Made by a program: the position numbers and the translations under genes. The notes beneath the pieces were generated by a model. That model had not been told where the DNA came from and searched no databases. It saw only the letters and a program-made list of their open reading frames with translations. From positions 1 through 64,000 of the forward strand of contig CAYWRM010000006.1 in NCBI GenBank assembly GCA_964460905.1: 64,000 nucleotides of DNA, written 5' to 3'. Positions within the stretch are counted from its first letter, which is position 1. Every line of letters starts with the position of its first letter. The DNA comes from GCA-002708315 sp964460905. Its GTDB lineage: Bacteria > Bacteroidota > Bacteroidia > Bacteroidales > F082. Below are positions 60,561 through 64,000 of the stretch, piece after piece.

Positions 60561-61994
60561 ATCAATTTTAGATTTAATAAAATCATAAAACAGCCTTACT
60601 CCGATTCCCGTACCACCTATTGGGCGATAGCTGTTAGCTTTACTCAAAAATGCTGGAGCAGCAATATCAAGGTGTATGTATGGGTAATCGGTAAAATGCT
60701 CAAGAAACTTAGCAGCAGTAATTGCTCCGGCATCAATACCTCCAATATTCTTCATATCAGCTATTTCCGACTTTAGCTGTTCAGCATATTCTTCATACAT
60801 TGGAAATTCAACAATTCTCTCATGAACAAAATCACCGGAAACTTTAAGTTTATCAAATTCACTATCAGAATTAACTTTCATGCCCACCATTGCCTGAGGG
60901 CCAATTGCCCTTGCAGCAGCACCTGTAAGTGTAGCAATGTCTATTACTAATTCAGGATCATATTTCTTTGCATAAGTAAGAGCATCAGCAAGAATCATGC
61001 GACCCTCTGCATCAGTATTTAATACTTCAACTGTAGAACCATCATACATTGTAACCACATCACCGGGAGTATAAGCATTACCATCAGGACGGTTATCCGT
61101 TGCCGGAATTAACCCAATAACATGCACAGGCAATTTTGCTTTTGCTATAGCATACATAGCACCTATAACTGCTGCCGCTCCGGCCATATCGCATTTCATA
61201 GTATCCATGGCATTTGATGGTTTAAGGCTTAATCCACCGGTATCGTACACAACCCCTTTGCCAACAAAAACATATGGTTTCGTATTTATACTTTTTTTTG
61301 GTTTCCATTCAAAAATTGTAAATGTAGGTGGGTCAATACTTCCGCGATTTACGGCAAGCAATCCTCCCATTTTTAAGCTCTCAATCTTCTTTTTATTAAA
61401 TACTTCAACTTTTGCCCCAGAAGTTTTACCTAGTGACTTTGCCTCTTCAGCTAACTGAACTGCAGTCATATACGAATCGGGTTCGTTTACATAATCCCTT
61501 GCATAACAAACAGCTTCAGCTAATATTTTAAACTGATTAATATCCTGTTTTGTTATTTCTGATGAATTAATTTCAATTTTGTTAAGGCTGTTTGGCTTAT
61601 TTTTGTCACCGGTTTTATATTTTAAAAATTGGTAATTCCCAAGCACCACCCCTTCACAAAAGGCTAATGTTTCTTCTTTTGAGCTGTTTACTGAAACAAC
61701 AACAACTTTCTCAGTTTTTGCTTTATTTAATAAACTAAGAGTTGTGTGCCCATTTTTTCTCATCACCTCGAGCCGATCAAAATCCGCGCCTTTTGTTTCA
61801 CTATAAACTACATAGTTCCTACTCTTATATTTGTTTATTTCAATTATTTCATTTTTTGCGTTGTGTTCCTTTTTAATATATTCCAATTCAAGGTCACTTA
61901 ACTTTAAATCAATAAGATCTGAATCAGTTTTTATGAGAAAGATAGTATCAGCAGTATTGGACCTTTTTAGAAATTTTTGTATTACGGTATTCAT
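60543..61994 (-). CDS. pepA: Leucyl aminopeptidase (M17)
   Basis: 483 residues from the ATG at 61994 (frame extends 11 codons upstream). The N-terminal macro-like domain (about 1-165) is followed by the M17 catalytic domain with VGKGVVYDTGGLSLKPSNAM, MKCDMAGAAAVIGAM and the signature NTDAEGRMILADAL (D328, E330). It removes N-terminal residues using two metal ions, as a cytosolic hexamer. The final codons, read AACCTCAGCTCGGCGTAA, lie in the right arm of the palindromic element, so the C-terminal NLSSA is donated by it. An upstream TATATTTG is a likely promoter element. Confidence 0.94.
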   Translation of the reverse strand: MNTVIQKFLKRSNTADTIFLIKTDSDLIDLKLSDLELEYIKKEHNAKNEIIEINKYKSRNYVVYSETKGADFDRLEVMRKNGHTTLSLLNKAKTEKVVVVSVNSSKEETLAFCEGVVLGNYQFLKYKTGDKNKPNSLNKIEINSSEITKQDINQFKILAEAVCYARDYVNEPDSYMTAVQLAEEAKSLGKTSGAKVEVFNKKKIESLKMGGLLAVNRGSIDPPTFTIFEWKPKKSINTKPYVFVGKGVVYDTGGLSLKPSNAMDTMKCDMAGAAAVIGAMYAIAKAKLPVHVIGLIPATDNRPDGNAYTPGDVVTMYDGSTVEVLNTDAEGRMILADALTYAKKYDPELVIDIATLTGAAARAIGPQAMVGMKVNSDSEFDKLKVSGDFVHERIVEFPMYEEYAEQLKSEIADMKNIGGIDAGAITAAKFLEHFTDYPYIHLDIAAPAFLSKANSYRPIGGTGIGVRLFYDFIKSKIDNLSSA

Positions 61995-62016
61995 AATTTT
62001 AATTTTTTGAGGATTG

Positions 62017-62024
62017 CAAATATA
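62017..62024 (-). promoter_or_regulatory. Putative -7 promoter element for pepA
   Basis: TATATTTG on the minus strand matches TAnnTTTG, 22 bases before the ATG at 61994. No TTG is found at the usual -33 distance. Confidence 0.4.
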
Positions 62025-62095
62025 CAAACATTGTAATTATAAGAAATTGAGCTTTACTTATATAATTTGACAATGGAGATTAAGATGATATAAAT

Positions 62096-63343
62096 TTATC
62101 CGGCAACTATATATTCCTTCACTTTATTTATCACTAATTGAGTAGCTCCGGCATTTTCATAAACATATTGTTTAGCAATAGATGCACTAACTTCATAGGC
62201 TGAGGGATCTAATAATAATTTCTCGCATACCCTAAAACAATCCTCAGAATTAGTAATGGGAAATCCACCTCCATTATCTCTCAACTCAATAGCTTCGCGG
62301 AAGCGTTTATAATTGGGGCCAAACAAAACCGGAATACCATAGGTTGAAGCTTCAAGTAAGTTATGAATGCCAACACCAAAACCTCCTCCAATATAAGCAA
62401 TATTAGCATAACGATACAACTGCGAAAGCATTCCAATACTGTCGATAATTATTACCTTACTTTTGATCAGATTTGAAGATGTTGCTTTTGAATATAATAT
62501 GGGGTTATATTCTTCAAATTGTTTTTGGATTTCAGAGATATGTTCTGTATTTATTAGGTGTGGAGCAATCACCAGTTTAATTTCTAATTTGGAATTAAGG
62601 ATTAGATCATGTAGTATCTTTTCATCAGGGTGCCATGTGCTTCCTGCTACTAACAAAGCAGATTCCCCTTTGAAGCTCTCAATAACCGGAAAAGAAACAT
62701 CCTCATCAGGTAATTGAAGAACTCTGTCAAACCGCGTATCGCCACTAACACCTGCATGATAAATTCCAATACTATCAAGTAAATCGATGGACTCATTATT
62801 TTGAACAAACAAATATGTAATTTTATTTAACAGGCTAGCATACCATGCTCCCCAAGGCTTAAAAAATAGCTGCGACTTTCTGAAAATTACAGATATAAAA
62901 ATCAAAGGAATCTTCTGACGATAAAGTTCATCTATATAATTGTACCAAAATTCATATTTAACAAAAATTACAATCTTTGGGTTTACAATCTTTACAAATT
63001 GCCGAGCATTTTTCCGGGTATCAATTGGTAAATAATAAACATAATCGGCATATTTATAATTTTTCCGCACCTCATATCCTGAAGGAGAAAAGAAAGTAAG
63101 TAGTATCTTATAATCAGGATATGTGCTTCGAAGAATTTCAATAACCGGCCTTCCTTGTTCAAATTCGCCAAGACTTGCACAATGCACCCAAATAATTTGT
63201 TTGTTGGATAAATTATCGGCAGTAATTCGCGAGAGTATATTTTTTCTCCCATCAACCCATTGGAGTGCTTTACCATTAAAAAATGAAGCAATCCTAATTG
63301 AGATTGAATATAGAAAAATGAAGATGTTATATATTAGTTTCAT
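62096..63343 (-). CDS. waaA: 3-deoxy-D-manno-octulosonic acid (Kdo) transferase
   Basis: 415 residues. It adds Kdo to lipid A precursor (GT30 family). An N-terminal membrane anchor (about 1-20) is followed by WVHCASLGEFEQGRPVIEIL with the catalytic Glu of the family, KYEFWYNYIDELY, AGSTWHPDEKILHDLI and the C-terminal nucleotide-sugar half with YIGGGFGVGIHNLLEASTYG. It acts at the cytosolic face of the inner membrane. Whether it adds one or two Kdo units is not readable. It is a single gene, probably transcribed alone, about 100 bases upstream of pepA in the same direction. Confidence 0.95.
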   Translation of the reverse strand: MKLIYNIFIFLYSISIRIASFFNGKALQWVDGRKNILSRITADNLSNKQIIWVHCASLGEFEQGRPVIEILRSTYPDYKILLTFFSPSGYEVRKNYKYADYVYYLPIDTRKNARQFVKIVNPKIVIFVKYEFWYNYIDELYRQKIPLIFISVIFRKSQLFFKPWGAWYASLLNKITYLFVQNNESIDLLDSIGIYHAGVSGDTRFDRVLQLPDEDVSFPVIESFKGESALLVAGSTWHPDEKILHDLILNSKLEIKLVIAPHLINTEHISEIQKQFEEYNPILYSKATSSNLIKSKVIIIDSIGMLSQLYRYANIAYIGGGFGVGIHNLLEASTYGIPVLFGPNYKRFREAIELRDNGGGFPITNSEDCFRVCEKLLLDPSAYEVSASIAKQYVYENAGATQLVINKVKEYIVAG

Positions 63344-63380
63344 TTAAATAGGAATCAAATTCCTTCTCTAATTAGTGTCT

Positions 63381-63490
63381 CTTAGAAAACGCCAAATACC
63401 TCGTTATTCTTGTTTTGAAAACGGTCATTTACTAAGGTAAACTCCCTGATTTTCAAAACTTCGAAAGCCTTGTCTTTGACGTTTTCTAAG
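63381..63490. repeat. 110-bp imperfect palindrome
   Basis: CTTAGAAAACGCCAAATAC at the left end and its inverted form GTCTTTGACGTTTTCTAAG at the right pair with two mismatches. Further in, GTTTTGAAAA pairs with TTTTCAAAAC, and the centre TTTAC-TAAG-GTAAA forms the tip. A 65-codon open frame across it is not taken as a gene. It lies upstream of waaA and downstream of the barrel gene. Confidence 0.7.
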
Positions 63491-63613
63491 AAGCCACATA
63501 AAAAGTGTAGAGTTTTCTTAGAGGCATTAATTAAATAACAAAACATAAGCACCAAAATACAATAAATCACAATATTCAATTTGATAATTATTTGAGTTTA
63601 TAAATAAGCACAT

Positions 63614-64000
63614 TTAGTTGTAGTAGAACTTATTGGGTGCTCTTTTATAAATCGGCAACATCCACCCAACCTTTATACCAATAAAATAATCAAAATAACT
63701 ATTATTATCTTTTTGCATTGTGCTAAAATCCCAATCGCGAAGACTATGCGTAAATGCTTGATGAAACTCAAAACCGCCATAAAAGTTTGTATATCTTGAG
63801 TTTCCCATAAAGTACCATCCAATGAATTGATTTAACGACAACCCACCTGTTAACATATCATAACCTTTGGCATAATCATCAGAAATTTGAGCTGCTGTTC
63901 TGTGCTGATTATCAATTTTCATTCGATGCAGCAGATATCCAAAGCCAGCTGTAACCATCAACCCCGAATTTTGATTTGGATTTAGAACAGGGAATATTTT
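63614..64000 (-). CDS. Outer-membrane beta-barrel protein, C-terminal part, runs off the window
   Basis: The frame is open to the window end, so the gene is truncated on its 5' side and no start can be given; 128 residues are visible. The sequence alternates aromatic strands: GLMVTAGFGYLLHRMKIDNQ, LTGGLSLNQFIGWYFMGNSR, NFYGGFEFHQAFTHSLRDWD and YFDYFIGIKVGWMLPIYKRA, ending NKFYYN. This fits a small outer-membrane barrel family of Bacteroidota. The specific family and role are unknown. It is separated from waaA by 270 bases holding the palindrome. Confidence 0.75.
   Translation of the reverse strand, partial: KIFPVLNPNQNSGLMVTAGFGYLLHRMKIDNQHRTAAQISDDYAKGYDMLTGGLSLNQFIGWYFMGNSRYTNFYGGFEFHQAFTHSLRDWDFSTMQKDNNSYFDYFIGIKVGWMLPIYKRAPNKFYYN

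Noticed and set aside
63382..63579. A 65-codon minus-strand open frame
   Set aside because: It runs along one arm of the 110-bp palindrome; the composition reflects the palindrome and there is no recognised domain.
1..64000. tRNA, rRNA or tmRNA genes
   Set aside because: All gaps were read for cloverleaf ends and conserved loops; none was convincing, and the three-stem element at 60295-60560 is far too large for a tRNA.

Overview
The window is AT-rich (roughly one third G+C by eye) chromosomal DNA from a member of the Bacteroidota, most likely a free-living, possibly marine member of Bacteroidales or a related order. Several things point there: the type IX secretion (T9SS) regulator PorX, secreted proteases of which one carries a T9SS C-terminal domain, a TonB receptor with a CarboxypepD_reg-like plug extension, a complete Bat aerotolerance locus, PglZ and DUF4252 families, and promoters of the Bacteroidota TTG / TAnnTTTG type. 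Shine-Dalgarno sequences are generally absent. Nothing in the window looks like a prophage, conjugative element, transposase gene, CRISPR array, tRNA or rRNA.

Layout. 1-9.5 kb: secreted lysyl-endopeptidase-like protease; LPS heptose epimerase hldD; an ECF sigma / anti-sigma-like / DUF4252 operon; an exbB-exbD-tonB energy-transduction operon; a PspC/LiaF-like envelope-stress pair. 9.7-19.3 kb: TonB-dependent receptor, oligopeptidase B, beta-barrel protein, a secreted PPOX-fold protein, a GH92 alpha-mannosidase and an Xaa-Pro aminopeptidase. 19.4-24.6 kb: pterin genes (PTPS/QueD and folE), a BI-1 family channel, fabD, cinA and a nucleoside phosphorylase. 24.6-28.5 kb: a minus-strand sugar-nucleotide operon (DegT aminotransferase, hexapeptide N-acetyltransferase, galE, rmlB), probably for O-antigen or exopolysaccharide. 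28.7-37.6 kb: acpS, an SDR, a radical SAM protein, a SAM hydrolase (DUF62), phoH, purC, a TPR protein and a barrel-SPOR protein. 37.6-48.1 kb: a transglutaminase-like lipoprotein and the Bat locus (moxR, DUF58, small BatD-like protein, batA-batB-batC-batD-batE), split between moxR and the DUF58 gene by a four-helix-bundle (S23/IVP) gene flanked by inverted tandem repeats. 48.3-53 kb: porX-tsaE-ald and a divergent HD phosphohydrolase. 53-64 kb: a repeat-rich S74-tail-fibre-like surface protein, a gingipain-type C25 protease, a thioesterase, an orphan EGKCG-repeat (HvfA-like) candidate RiPP precursor, pepA, the Kdo transferase waaA and a truncated outer-membrane barrel gene.

The main envelope theme is T9SS-era secretion (protease, C25 protease, PorX), LPS (hldD, waaA, sugar nucleotides), TonB energisation and Bat/Psp stress functions. 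The most unusual content lies between the genes: a 266-bp three-stem palindromic element whose right arm encodes the last codons and stop of pepA; a 149-bp structured repeat present twice with a covarying helix; a small hairpin repeat present twice with covarying outer stems; an 86-bp duplicated gene-end plus terminator behind two neighbouring surface-protein genes; a 110-bp palindrome; and about ten intergenic tracts built from degenerate units of about seven bases. All functions are inferred by reading the sequence; no database search was run.
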